A DNA stretch of 40,296 bases from assembly GCA_964538375.1 (NCBI GenBank), contig CAZIFQ010000032.1, positions 1 through 40,296 on the forward strand. Direction: 5' to 3'. Source of the stretch: JAUUZQ01 sp964538375. GTDB taxonomy: Bacteria > Bacteroidota > Bacteroidia > Bacteroidales > GCA-2748055. The notes beneath the pieces were generated by a model that saw nothing but the letters and a program-made list of their open reading frames with translations, was not told the origin of the DNA and made no database searches. Shown here in pieces: positions 23,674-31,852 of the stretch. The translations under genes and the position numbers were made by a program. Position 1 is the first letter of the stretch, and each line of letters begins with the position of its first letter.

Positions 23674-24816
23674 ATGAAATTTGCAGATGTATTAGGTCAT
23701 AAGGAAATTAAACAAAGATTGATTCGTACTGTAGTAGAGGAGCGGATCAGTCATGCACAACTCTTTTTCGGTCCTTCGGGAGTGGGAAAACTACCCTTGG
23801 CGATTGCTTATGCACAGTACATTTCCTGTGAGAATCGTGGTGAGAATGATTCATGCGGAACCTGTCCTTCCTGCATAAAAATTTCGAAGTTGGTACATCC
23901 GGACCTCCATTTTGTATATCCTGTATTTACAAGCAATGAGGTTAAGATAAAGCCGGTGAGCGACCATTATATTGAGCAGTGGAGAAACACTATTGTATCG
24001 AATCCCTATGTTACCGAGAATCAATGGTATGATATAATTGGCGCTGAAAATAAGCAGGGTCTTATCTCTAGATACGAAAGCACCTCAATTCTTCGTAAGC
24101 TGAGCATGAAATCTTATGAGGGGGAGTTTAAAATAATGATCATTTGGTTGCCGGAAAAGATGAATGCACAAGCTGCAAATAGTCTGCTGAAATTGATTGA
24201 AGAGCCCCCCGATAAAACTATATTTCTGCTTATATCTGAAAATACCGATGTGATACTGCCGACCATTTTAAGTCGCACACAATTGATTCGGGTAGCTCCA
24301 CTCGACAAGGAAAGCATTAAAAAGGGATTGAGCGGGAAATATCCCGATTCTTCAGAACTTTTTGAGGATGTAATCCGACGATCAAACGGAAATTATAGTG
24401 AGGCATTACAAATTATTGAATCTGATGAAATGGAGAATCTCCATTTCGAAGAGTTTACCTTTTTCATGAGAAAATGCTATATGCGTGAGATCATCGAAAT
24501 AAATGCCTGGATTGAGAAAATTGCTGGGGTTGGACGTGAACGGCTTAAATTGTTTTTATCCTATGGATTAAGAATGATACGTGAGAATTTTATGTTGAAT
24601 CTTAAACAAAATGAAATTAGTTTCCTGTCACGAAAAGAGGAAGATTTTTCCATTAAATTCTCTGCTTTTATCCATAAGGGTAATGTGCATCTACTTGCAT
24701 CTGAGTTTGACAGGGCTATTCATCATATTGAAGCCAATGGCTATGCCCGACTTGTTTTAATGGATCTTTCCATAAAAGTTATCATGCTTCTAAAACAGCC
24801 CGTAGAGCAGGCCTAA
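23674..24816 (+). CDS. holB: DNA polymerase III delta-prime subunit (clamp loader)
   Basis: From ATG 23674 the product is 380 residues and begins MKFADVLGHKEIKQRL. The AAA+ fold is clear. The Walker A region reads GPSGVGKL at 33-40, with Leu in place of the Ser/Thr that coordinates magnesium, consistent with the ATPase-inactive delta-prime. Four zinc-ligand cysteines follow at about 52, 61, 64 and 67, then KMNAQAANSLLKLIEEPPDKTIFLL and ILSRTQLIRV, the SRC-like sensor region with Thr instead of Cys. In the clamp loader delta-prime acts as the stator that helps open the sliding clamp. The fused form DnaX is a separate gene and is not in this window. Confidence 0.9.
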   Translation: MKFADVLGHKEIKQRLIRTVVEERISHAQLFFGPSGVGKLPLAIAYAQYISCENRGENDSCGTCPSCIKISKLVHPDLHFVYPVFTSNEVKIKPVSDHYIEQWRNTIVSNPYVTENQWYDIIGAENKQGLISRYESTSILRKLSMKSYEGEFKIMIIWLPEKMNAQAANSLLKLIEEPPDKTIFLLISENTDVILPTILSRTQLIRVAPLDKESIKKGLSGKYPDSSELFEDVIRRSNGNYSEALQIIESDEMENLHFEEFTFFMRKCYMREIIEINAWIEKIAGVGRERLKLFLSYGLRMIRENFMLNLKQNEISFLSRKEEDFSIKFSAFIHKGNVHLLASEFDRAIHHIEANGYARLVLMDLSIKVIMLLKQPVEQA

Positions 24817-24834
24817 ACTACAGATTGATCACGT

Positions 24835-24865
24835 TTTGTTTTCCCTTTGTCTTTAATTAACTTTG
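24835..24865 (+). promoter_or_regulatory. Consensus Bacteroidota promoter for the ricT-gldH-trmB genes
   Basis: TTTG (24835-24838), a 19-base spacer and TAACTTTG (24858-24865) match both halves of the Bacteroidota primary-sigma consensus with the expected spacing. The -7 element lies 38 bases before the ATG at 24904. This is the best-scoring promoter I can see in the window. Confidence 0.6.
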
Positions 24866-24903
24866 TCTGGTTGGCAAATTAGCTAACATCTAGAGTGAGA
24901 ATT

Positions 24904-26061
24904 ATGGATAGCGCACAAGCAAGAGGTTGTTGTTCTCAGAAGAATCTGGAAATAAGTAACGATAATACTGATCGCATAAGTAATTATTTCAGCCAATGTG
25001 GGAAATTGGATTCCTTTAACTGGCTGAGAGAGATATCTGATGATATAGATATTCCTGATATAGTTGAGGTAAGGTTTAAAAATACGAGGAAGGAGTATTT
25101 CGCCAATGTAAATGAATTGCGAATCAAAAGAGGTGACTTTGTTGCAGTGGAAGCTTCTCCAGGGCATGATATCGGGATCATTACACTTGCCGGTGAAATT
25201 GTACAGAAACAGCTTGGTAAAACCAAGTTTGATCCAAGGATTGATGAACTGAAAAAAGTTTATCGAAAAGTTAAACAAGCTGATCTGGATAAATGGAAAG
25301 AAGCCATTGATCTTGAACACGAGACGATGCTGAAAGCACGAAAAATCTCTGAGGATCTTAAGCTGAACATGAAAATTGGTGATGTGGAATACCAGGGAGA
25401 TAAAACCAAAGCTATCTTCTATTACATAGCTGATGAACGGGTCGACTTTCGGGAATTGATCAAAGTCCTGGCCGAGAGCTTCAGGATCAGGATAGAGATG
25501 AGGCAGATCGGGGCAAGACAGGAAGCAGGCAGGATTGGGGGGATAGGAACTTGTGGAAGGGAATTATGTTGCTCCACTTTTATTACGAATTTCGTTTCAG
25601 TTTCTACACAATCTGCACGCATGCAGGAAGTCTCATTGAATCCACAAAAACTCGCCGGACAATGTGGTAAATTAAAGTGCTGTTTGAACTATGAAGTGGC
25701 AAGTTATAATGATGCTCGAAAAAGTTTCCCGGATCGCTCTATCATATTGAAGACAACTAAAGGGAATGCTTCTCATCAAAAGACAGATATTTACAGGGGG
25801 ATGATGTGGTATCTCCTTGATGGTGAAAAAGGAACCAGCTTATTACCGGTGTCTGCAGAGAGAGTGAAGCAGGTGATTGATATGAATAAAAAGGGGGAGT
25901 TGCCAGAAATACTGAGCGAACCTGTTGAAATAGAACCTGCAGCTAAGGATTCAGACTATTTAAACGTAGTTGGACAGGAAAGTCTTACTCGTTTTGAGAA
26001 ACCAAATAAAAAGCGAAAACCCAGACATGGAGGATCGAACAAACAATCGAAAAAGAAATGA
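24904..26061 (+). CDS. ricT: PSP1/RicT-family protein (regulatory iron-sulfur complex subunit RicT-like)
   Basis: The 385 residues (ATG at 24904, 9 bases after an in-frame GTG) contain the PSP1 domain in the middle, with DERVDFRELIKVLAESFRIR and QIGARQEAGRIGGIGTCGRE. Conserved Cys pairs lie at about 217, 222-223, 254 and 259-260 (CGRELCC and CGKLKCC). In Bacillus subtilis RicT (YaaT) forms the Y-complex with RicA and RicF, carries iron-sulfur clusters and supports RNase Y-dependent RNA maturation and sporulation. Here there is no sporulation context. The N-terminus has extra cysteines (GCC) and the C-terminus a Lys-rich tail. It overlaps gldH by 4 bases (ATGA). The exact role in Bacteroidota is not known to me. 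Confidence 0.88.
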   Translation: MDSAQARGCCSQKNLEISNDNTDRISNYFSQCGKLDSFNWLREISDDIDIPDIVEVRFKNTRKEYFANVNELRIKRGDFVAVEASPGHDIGIITLAGEIVQKQLGKTKFDPRIDELKKVYRKVKQADLDKWKEAIDLEHETMLKARKISEDLKLNMKIGDVEYQGDKTKAIFYYIADERVDFRELIKVLAESFRIRIEMRQIGARQEAGRIGGIGTCGRELCCSTFITNFVSVSTQSARMQEVSLNPQKLAGQCGKLKCCLNYEVASYNDARKSFPDRSIILKTTKGNASHQKTDIYRGMMWYLLDGEKGTSLLPVSAERVKQVIDMNKKGELPEILSEPVEIEPAAKDSDYLNVVGQESLTRFEKPNKKRKPRHGGSNKQSKKK

Positions 26062-26531
26062 GGTCTAAAATCAGTGCAGCAATTCTTTTTTTCTTGTTAT
26101 CAATACTCTTTGTTGCCTGCGACAAAGGTGTTGTCGTTGATGCGTATCGACACATCAACAATTCAGTATGGACATGGGACGACGTTCAGAATTTCGCATT
26201 TGAAATTGACGATATCGAGGCGCAACATGATATACTTATTCAATTGCGCCATACTACCGATTACCCCATGAGTAACCTATATCTTTTTGTTGAGGTAAAA
26301 GGTCCATCCGGGCAATCATTGAAAGATACAATTAACTACATACTTGCTGAACCAAGCGGTAAATGGATTGGTAAAGGTAACGGACACCTGAGGGAGCTCC
26401 GTTATCTGTATAGAGAGAAGACCATATTCCCGGAACCGGGCACTTATTCAATATCATTGGAGCAGGCCATGAGAGAGCCAAAGCTTCCTGTAAGTGATAT
26501 TGGAGTACGAATTGAAAAAATAATCCCATAA
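26058..26531 (+). CDS. gldH: Gliding motility lipoprotein GldH
   Basis: GldH is one of the outer-membrane or periplasmic lipoproteins required for Flavobacterium johnsoniae gliding. The 157 residues have a signal sequence ending in the lipobox LFVAC, with the lipidated Cys at 21. Matching family features are AYRHINNSVWTWDDVQNFAF, HTTDYPMSNLYLFVEVKGPS and the C-terminal VSDIGVRIEKI. Its ATG overlaps the stop of ricT by 4 bases, so it is translationally coupled to it. trmB follows after 12 bases. In non-gliding Bacteroidota GldH persists, so presence here does not prove motility. Confidence 0.93.
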   Translation: MRSKISAAILFFLLSILFVACDKGVVVDAYRHINNSVWTWDDVQNFAFEIDDIEAQHDILIQLRHTTDYPMSNLYLFVEVKGPSGQSLKDTINYILAEPSGKWIGKGNGHLRELRYLYREKTIFPEPGTYSISLEQAMREPKLPVSDIGVRIEKIIP

Positions 26532-26543
26532 TCATATTGCGTC

Positions 26544-27254
26544 GTGAGTAAAAATAAGCTTCAGAAATTTAAGGAAATGGAGGCTTTCGACCGGGTATAT
26601 CAGCCGGCTTTCGAAGAGGTGTATAAAGTAGATTATGCACTTAAGGGAAGATGGGCAGAGGAGGCGTTTCATAATAATAATCCTATTACCCTGGAACTGG
26701 GTTGCGGGAAAGGTGAATATACGCTTAACCTGGCGATGCGATTTCCGGAAAGGAATTTTATTGGTATGGATATTAAAGGAGCACGGATATGGAAAGGAGC
26801 CAAAACAGCCAATGCATTGAATCTTAAGAATGTTGCTTTCCTCAGAACAAGGGTTGAGCTTATTCAATCGTTCTTTTCTCCTGGTGAAGTTGAAGAGATA
26901 TGGGTCACTTTTCCTGATCCACAGCTAAAAAAGAAGAGAAATAAAAAGCGACTAACAAGTTCCAGGTTTTTGAACCTCTACCGAAATTTTCTGACGGATA
27001 TGGGTACCATTAATCTGAAAACTGATAGTGATATTCTTTACCAGTATACAAAAGAATTGGTGATGCATAATAAGCTCAATATTCTTAAGCAATCTGATGA
27101 TCTTTACAGGTCAGGATTTGACGATGATATTCTTAGCATCAAGACCTTTTATGAGAATCAGTTTCTTAATGAGGGCTCCAGGATTACCTACATTTCATTT
27201 CAGCTTCCCTCCCAACAATGCATAGAGGAAATACCGGACCATGAGCAAGAATGA
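26544..27254 (+). CDS. trmB: tRNA (guanine-N7-)-methyltransferase
   Basis: TrmB methylates N7 of G46 in tRNA variable loops using S-adenosylmethionine. The 236 residues carry the SAM-binding motif ELGCGKGEYT starting at about 51, followed by FPERNFIGMDIKGARIWKGA. The tRNA-binding catalytic segment is VTFPDPQLKKKRNKKRL around 121-137, and NLKTDSDILYQYT follows. The start is GTG at 26544, 12 bases after the gldH stop. The family N-terminus (MSKNKLQKFKEM) fits this start and there is no better ATG. Its 3' end overlaps the alkyltransferase-like gene by 14 bases. Confidence 0.96.
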   Translation: MSKNKLQKFKEMEAFDRVYQPAFEEVYKVDYALKGRWAEEAFHNNNPITLELGCGKGEYTLNLAMRFPERNFIGMDIKGARIWKGAKTANALNLKNVAFLRTRVELIQSFFSPGEVEEIWVTFPDPQLKKKRNKKRLTSSRFLNLYRNFLTDMGTINLKTDSDILYQYTKELVMHNKLNILKQSDDLYRSGFDDDILSIKTFYENQFLNEGSRITYISFQLPSQQCIEEIPDHEQE

Positions 27255-27579
27255 TAGTTTCTTTCAAAAAGTATATGATGTTACCCGCTTAATTCCCTAT
27301 GGCAGAGTAACAAGTTATGGAGCTATCGCCAGGTATCTTGGCTCGCCACAGTCATCACGCATGGTTGGCTGGGCCATGAACTCTTCACATTCTCAACCCG
27401 GATTCGTCCCTGCCCACAGGGTAGTAAACCGCGTTGGAGTTCTCACAGGGAAGCATCATTTCAGCGGAAGCAAAGTAATGGTGGAATTGCTTCAAAACGA
27501 AGGCGTTGAAATTGTGGATGACCAGGTTTTAAAATTCAATGAATTGTATTGGGATCCGGTGAAGGAATTAGGTTTATAA
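27241..27579 (+). CDS. MGMT-family alkyltransferase-like protein (ATL), Cys replaced
   Basis: The 112 residues are the DNA-binding domain of O6-alkylguanine-DNA alkyltransferase alone. YGRVTSYGAIARYLG and SSRMVGWAMN, with the arginine finger Arg40, are intact. The catalytic motif PCHRV is replaced by PAHRV, so Ala58 stands in place of the alkyl-accepting Cys. Such alkyltransferase-like proteins bind O6-alkylguanine and hand the lesion to nucleotide excision repair. They do not repair it themselves. The gene overlaps trmB by 14 bases. Length and missing N-terminal domain are normal for ATL proteins. Confidence 0.92.
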   Translation: MSKNDSFFQKVYDVTRLIPYGRVTSYGAIARYLGSPQSSRMVGWAMNSSHSQPGFVPAHRVVNRVGVLTGKHHFSGSKVMVELLQNEGVEIVDDQVLKFNELYWDPVKELGL

Positions 27580-27606
27580 AGATTAAATCTAAATAAAAAA
27601 ATTGGC

Positions 27607-27614
27607 TATCTTTG
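27607..27614 (+). promoter_or_regulatory. Putative -7 element for the Mrp-type ATPase gene
   Basis: TATCTTTG is an exact TAnnTTTG match 18 bases before the ATG at 27633, after a 53-base gap from the preceding stop. No -33 TTTG is at the right distance. Confidence 0.45.
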
Positions 27615-27632
27615 CAGAAATAATCTAAGAAC

Positions 27633-28730
27633 ATGTTGACAAATGAAAAAGTGCTTGAAGCACTTAAAAGGGTGATTCATCCTGAATCAAGGAAGAATAT
27701 TGTTGAATTAGGAATGGTGCAAAACCTTTCTATTGACGGGAAGCAAGTCATGTTTGCCTTAGAATTTGCACGTCCGAATGATCCGTTTATTCAATCTCTC
27801 AAGAAATCTTGTGTAAGTGCAATAGAGTCTCAATTAGGAGACGATGTGAAAATTAAGGGAAATATTGGGACAATAGTACCTGAAAGGCCCGTAAAAACTG
27901 AGGTATTGCCTGGTGTTAAGAACATTATCGCTGTTGCTTCAGGCAAGGGTGGTGTTGGAAAATCTACTGTTGCTGCAAACCTGGCAGTGGGCTTAAAAAA
28001 TGCCGGGTTTAAAGTGGGTTTATTAGACGCTGATGTTTATGGACCATCTATCCCAAAGATGTTTAACCTTGAAAGTGTCAGGCCTGCTGCCAGAGTTGAG
28101 GACAATGTTGAGTGGATTACCCCTGTTGAGAAGAATGGAATAAAGATTTTGTCGGTAGGATTTTTTGTAAAGCCGGAAGACGCACTCGTCTGGAGAGGTC
28201 CAATGGCAACAAGTGCACTGAAACAATTGATTACCCAGGGAGACTGGGGAGAATTGGATTACCTTGTGCTTGACCTACCTCCCGGAACCGGAGATGTGCA
28301 CCTGACTATAGTTCAGGAGGTTCCAGTTACTGGAGCAATAATTGTCAGTACTCCACAGGAAGTTGCCCTGGCCGATGTGATAAAGGGGATCAACATGTTT
28401 ACAGGCGAGAGAATTAACGTTCCCGTGTTGGGTATTGTGGAAAATATGGCCTGGTTTACACCGGAGGAACTTCCCGAAAATAAGTATTACATTTTTGGTA
28501 AGGAGGGATGTAAGAATTTGGCCAAAGAACTGGGTATAGAGCTCCTGGGGCAAATTCCGATTGTACAGAGCATTTGTGAATCCGGTGATTCTGGAAACCC
28601 TGTAGCTTTTGATAAGGAAAGTGAAACAGGCAGGGCATTCAATGCGCTGGCAAACAGGGTTGTTGAATTGACCGAGAAGCGCAATGCTGAGATGGAACCC
28701 ACGAAAAAAGTTGAAATAACAACAAAATAA
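27633..28730 (+). CDS. apbC: Mrp/NBP35-family iron-sulfur cluster carrier ATPase
   Basis: The 365-residue protein has an N-terminal MIP18/DUF59 domain (about 1-90) and a deviant-Walker P-loop NTPase domain starting with ASGKGGVGKST at 102-112. It also has DADVYGPSIPKMF, VLDLPPGTGDVHLT and VSTPQEVALADVIKG, all typical of ApbC/Mrp scaffold proteins for [4Fe-4S] cluster delivery. The CxxC motif that usually follows the ENM segment is absent: here it reads ENMAWFTPEELPENKYY. This replacement is seen in Bacteroidota members as I recall. A NifU C-terminal-domain gene follows after 27 bases, supporting a role in Fe-S assembly. Confidence 0.95.
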   Translation: MLTNEKVLEALKRVIHPESRKNIVELGMVQNLSIDGKQVMFALEFARPNDPFIQSLKKSCVSAIESQLGDDVKIKGNIGTIVPERPVKTEVLPGVKNIIAVASGKGGVGKSTVAANLAVGLKNAGFKVGLLDADVYGPSIPKMFNLESVRPAARVEDNVEWITPVEKNGIKILSVGFFVKPEDALVWRGPMATSALKQLITQGDWGELDYLVLDLPPGTGDVHLTIVQEVPVTGAIIVSTPQEVALADVIKGINMFTGERINVPVLGIVENMAWFTPEELPENKYYIFGKEGCKNLAKELGIELLGQIPIVQSICESGDSGNPVAFDKESETGRAFNALANRVVELTEKRNAEMEPTKKVEITTK

Positions 28731-28757
28731 AATATTTACCCGCTAGAATTAGAGATT

Positions 28758-28997
28758 ATGGAGGATATTAATAAGCGCGTTGAAGCTGCACTGGAAAAAA
28801 TTCGGCCGTACCTTGTGGCCGATGGAGGAAATATTGAACTTGTTGAGGTAACTGAAGACATGGTCGTTAAGGTCCGGCTTACCGGAGCTTGCCATGGTTG
28901 CCCCTTTAGTGTGCAGACCATGAAAGCGGGGGTAGAAATGGCGGTGAAAAACGATGTTCCCGAAGTGAAAGAGGTACAGGAGATTAGTTATATTTAG
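28758..28997 (+). CDS. NifU-like C-terminal domain protein (Fe-S scaffold)
   Basis: The 79 residues form a single NifU C-terminal (Nfu) domain. VEAALEKIRPYLVADGGNIELV leads to the cluster-binding pair CxxC at 45-48 in LTGACHGCPFS, and the helix QTMKAGVEMAVKNDVPEVKEV follows. Nfu proteins bind a [4Fe-4S] cluster per dimer and pass it to client enzymes. It lies 27 bases after the Mrp ATPase, which is probably its carrier partner. There is no A-type or degenerate domain fused to it. A 150-base gap without a gene separates it from porW/sprE. Confidence 0.93.
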   Translation: MEDINKRVEAALEKIRPYLVADGGNIELVEVTEDMVVKVRLTGACHGCPFSVQTMKAGVEMAVKNDVPEVKEVQEISYI

Positions 28998-29058
28998 AAA
29001 GACCCATTCAAAAAAGAACTAATCTTTAAAAAGCTGATCACTATATTTTTGGAATTAG

Positions 29059-29094
29059 TTTCACGAGTCCTTTATTTTTTTTATACTCGTGTAA
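29059..29094 (+). terminator. Weak hairpin between the NifU-domain gene and porW/sprE
   Basis: CACGAGT (29062-29068) and ACTCGTG (29085-29091) form a 7-base stem around a 16-base AT-rich loop, with two more pairs after a mismatch. The long loop and the lack of a following T-tract make this a poor intrinsic terminator. It is the only inverted repeat I see in the gap. Confidence 0.25.
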
Positions 29095-29143
29095 AATATA
29101 TGGTTCTAAACAGAGTTAGTTAAATAGCTAGGATAAACACATA

Positions 29144-29151
29144 TAACTTTG
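29144..29151 (+). promoter_or_regulatory. Exact -7 element overlapping the apparent start of porW/sprE
   Basis: TAACTTTG matches TAnnTTTG exactly and its last three bases are the TTG used as the apparent start codon of the next gene. No -33 TTTG is visible 19-23 bases upstream. Both readings cannot easily be true at once. Confidence 0.4.
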
Positions 29152-31821
29152 CCCCTGAGACGCTATTCACACATATTACTGCTCATTTTTTTTGCAGCAG
29201 GTTTAATTCTTACCTCCTGTAGTGTTGAGAAGAACACTTCTGCTACCAGGAACTTTCATAATCTAAGCTCCCATTACAATATTTATTTTAACGGTAAGGA
29301 GAGTTATAAAATGGGCTTGTTAAGGGCAGAGGAATCAGTTGTAGATAACTATACCAAGATACTTCCTCTCTTTTATTACGAAGATGAATCCATTCAACAA
29401 AGCATCTCACCACAGATGCAGAGAGCGATTGATAAAGCATCCAAGGTAGCTACCTTTCATTCTATCAAAGCCAAGCCGAAAGTAAAATCAGGGAAACAGA
29501 CTGAAAAGGACAAAGATTTCTACGATCAGGAAGAATACAATAAATGGATGGATGATTGCTATATGCTTATTGGCAAGGCATATATGCACAGGGGAGAATT
29601 TTTCCTTGCTACAGAATCCTTTAAGCATGTTATTAAGACATTTCCCGAAGAAGATACATATTACCTGGCTCTAACATGGTTAGCCAGGGCTTATAACATG
29701 ATTGGTGAATTGAAGGAAGCAGAGGAGATATTGGCTAATCTTCATGACCTGGATGAGTTTCCTGAAGATTTTTATTCCGAGCTTTATACAACACTTACCG
29801 ATTATTATCTCAGGACAGAAGATTATGAGAAGGCAGCTAAATATCTTGAGATGACCCTGGATATAAGAATGAAGAAGAATACAAAGATCAGGTATACTTA
29901 CATTCTTGCGCAGCTATATTCAGAGCTGGAAAACAGCGATCAAGCGGTTAAAAATTTCAAAAAGGTGGTGAGGATGAATCCTCCCTATGTGATGTCTTTT
30001 AATGCAAAGGTTAGTATGGCTGGAGCATTCGAAGCAGGAGGAGCTGGTAGTGGTGATATCAAAAAGGTATTAAACAGGATGCTCCGGGATAGTAAAAACA
30101 AGGAATACCTTGACCAGATATATTACGCCCTGGCAAATATTTATATGGAGAATGGAGACAGGGAAAAGGCCATAGAGTATTACCATTTGTCAGTATCTAA
30201 AAGCGTTCAGAACAACTTCCAGAAAGGAGAGTCCTGTGTAACGCTTGCCAATATTTACTACAACCAACCAATGTATACACTGTCTGCTGCATATTACGAT
30301 ACTGCGGTAAATTTGTTGGAAACAGGATATCCAGACTATTCGAATTTGATGCTCAGGTCAAAAAGTCTCAACAACCTTGTTAGAAATGTGAATGTTTACG
30401 AACTTCAGGATAGTGTGCAGGTTTTGGCAGGGATGACTGAAACAGAAAGGTTTGCGCTTATTGATGAAATTATTTCAGATGTGAGAGAGGCAGAGTCAGA
30501 GCAACAGAGAAAGGAGCAGGAGGCAATGCAGGATTTGCAGTATAACAGGTCGGGATTCTATTCCAACTCCACTGAAACAAGTAACACACAAGCAGGAGGA
30601 AAGTTTTATTTCTATAATCTGAATGCCAAGAGTTTCGGGCAACCGGAATTCAGAATGAAGTGGGGTGAACGAAAGCTGGAAGACAACTGGAGGAGGAGCA
30701 ACAAACAGAAAATTACAGAACTGATCGATGAAAATGGCGAAAATGATTTGAATGGGAATGGTGAAGAAGAAATTGTAATTATCGATAATAAGTCCAGGGA
30801 ATATTATCTGAGGAATATTCCATTGACAGATTCTGCCATGGGCCAATCGCATATTATGCTTGAAGAAGCATTGTATAATATGGGACTGATCTATCAAAAG
30901 GACTTGCTTGACTATGATAAAGCAATAGAGTCTATGGAAGAGGTGGTTAAAAGATATCCTGGTGGTAATTTTACCATGGGTAGCTATTACCACCTGTACG
31001 AGCTATACAATAGCAAGCAACAAGCATCCAGAGCAAATTATTACAAAGATCTGCTAAGTAGCAAATACCCGGATAGCCATATGGCCAAGCTTCTTACAAA
31101 CCCCAACTATATCAATGAGTTGGAAGAAGAGGCGAATAAGGTTGAGAGGTATTATGAGTCTGTATATAACAGTTATAAAAATGAAGATTATGTAGCTGTT
31201 ATAGCCGGTGTAGAACGTGGTTTCACTGAATTCGGCGATGATGAAGACCTGGTACTTCGATTGAGATATCTGAAGGCAATATCTCTTGGTTCTGTAATGG
31301 GTAAAGAGGAGATGAAGCTTGAATTAGATTCAATAGTTACTCAATATCCGGGGACAGAGATTGCCGGAAAGGCGCAGGAGATAATCGATTATATGTATGT
31401 GGCTTTTCCGGTCATCAAAGAGGCAGACCAGGTAAAGCTTGCAGAAGAGATATATATTTTCGATTCAACTGCAAATCACTACCTCCTTATAGCACTTAAT
31501 TCATCGGAAAATTTAAACCTGGTTAATTTTAACCTCTTGAATTACAACCTTGACAATTTCAATGCTTATGATCTGCAGATTGAGTTGACAGAGCTGGAGC
31601 AAAATTATAACTTGCTAATGGTAAAAGCATTTTCCGATTTTGAAGGCGTAAGCAGATATGCCGCAAAAGTGACCCAGGACATAGGTGTGATATTGGGCGA
31701 AATACCGGAGAGCTCATATGAAATATGCCTCATCTCCATTGAGAACTATCAAAGTCTTTTGAAAGCTAAAGAATTTGTACCTTACCTCTTATTCTACAGA
31801 AAATTTTACGTGGATAATTAA
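29149..31821 (+). CDS. porW: PorW/SprE-type TPR lipoprotein of the type IX secretion and gliding machinery
   Basis: The 890 residues start with a basic n-region and a hydrophobic stretch ending in the lipobox LTSC, with the lipidated Cys at 24. FHNLSSHYNIYFNGKESYKMGLLRAEESV follows, a signature of PorW/SprE. Tetratricopeptide-like helices fill about residues 130-430 and 570-640. PorW (P. gingivalis) and SprE (F. johnsoniae) are needed for T9SS secretion and gliding. There is no ATG near the start: TTG at 29149 or CTG at 29155 would keep the signal peptide. porX follows 31 bases after the stop. Confidence 0.88.
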   Translation: MPLRRYSHILLLIFFAAGLILTSCSVEKNTSATRNFHNLSSHYNIYFNGKESYKMGLLRAEESVVDNYTKILPLFYYEDESIQQSISPQMQRAIDKASKVATFHSIKAKPKVKSGKQTEKDKDFYDQEEYNKWMDDCYMLIGKAYMHRGEFFLATESFKHVIKTFPEEDTYYLALTWLARAYNMIGELKEAEEILANLHDLDEFPEDFYSELYTTLTDYYLRTEDYEKAAKYLEMTLDIRMKKNTKIRYTYILAQLYSELENSDQAVKNFKKVVRMNPPYVMSFNAKVSMAGAFEAGGAGSGDIKKVLNRMLRDSKNKEYLDQIYYALANIYMENGDREKAIEYYHLSVSKSVQNNFQKGESCVTLANIYYNQPMYTLSAAYYDTAVNLLETGYPDYSNLMLRSKSLNNLVRNVNVYELQDSVQVLAGMTETERFALIDEIISDVREAESEQQRKEQEAMQDLQYNRSGFYSNSTETSNTQAGGKFYFYNLNAKSFGQPEFRMKWGERKLEDNWRRSNKQKITELIDENGENDLNGNGEEEIVIIDNKSREYYLRNIPLTDSAMGQSHIMLEEALYNMGLIYQKDLLDYDKAIESMEEVVKRYPGGNFTMGSYYHLYELYNSKQQASRANYYKDLLSSKYPDSHMAKLLTNPNYINELEEEANKVERYYESVYNSYKNEDYVAVIAGVERGFTEFGDDEDLVLRLRYLKAISLGSVMGKEEMKLELDSIVTQYPGTEIAGKAQEIIDYMYVAFPVIKEADQVKLAEEIYIFDSTANHYLLIALNSSENLNLVNFNLLNYNLDNFNAYDLQIELTELEQNYNLLMVKAFSDFEGVSRYAAKVTQDIGVILGEIPESSYEICLISIENYQSLLKAKEFVPYLLFYRKFYVDN

Positions 31822-31852
31822 TTGTGCAGGGCATGATTAAAACATTACATGG

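Noticed and set aside
30496..30993. 165-codon minus-strand open frame within porW/sprE
   Set aside because: Antisense shadow of a strongly supported lipoprotein gene, with no recognisable product.
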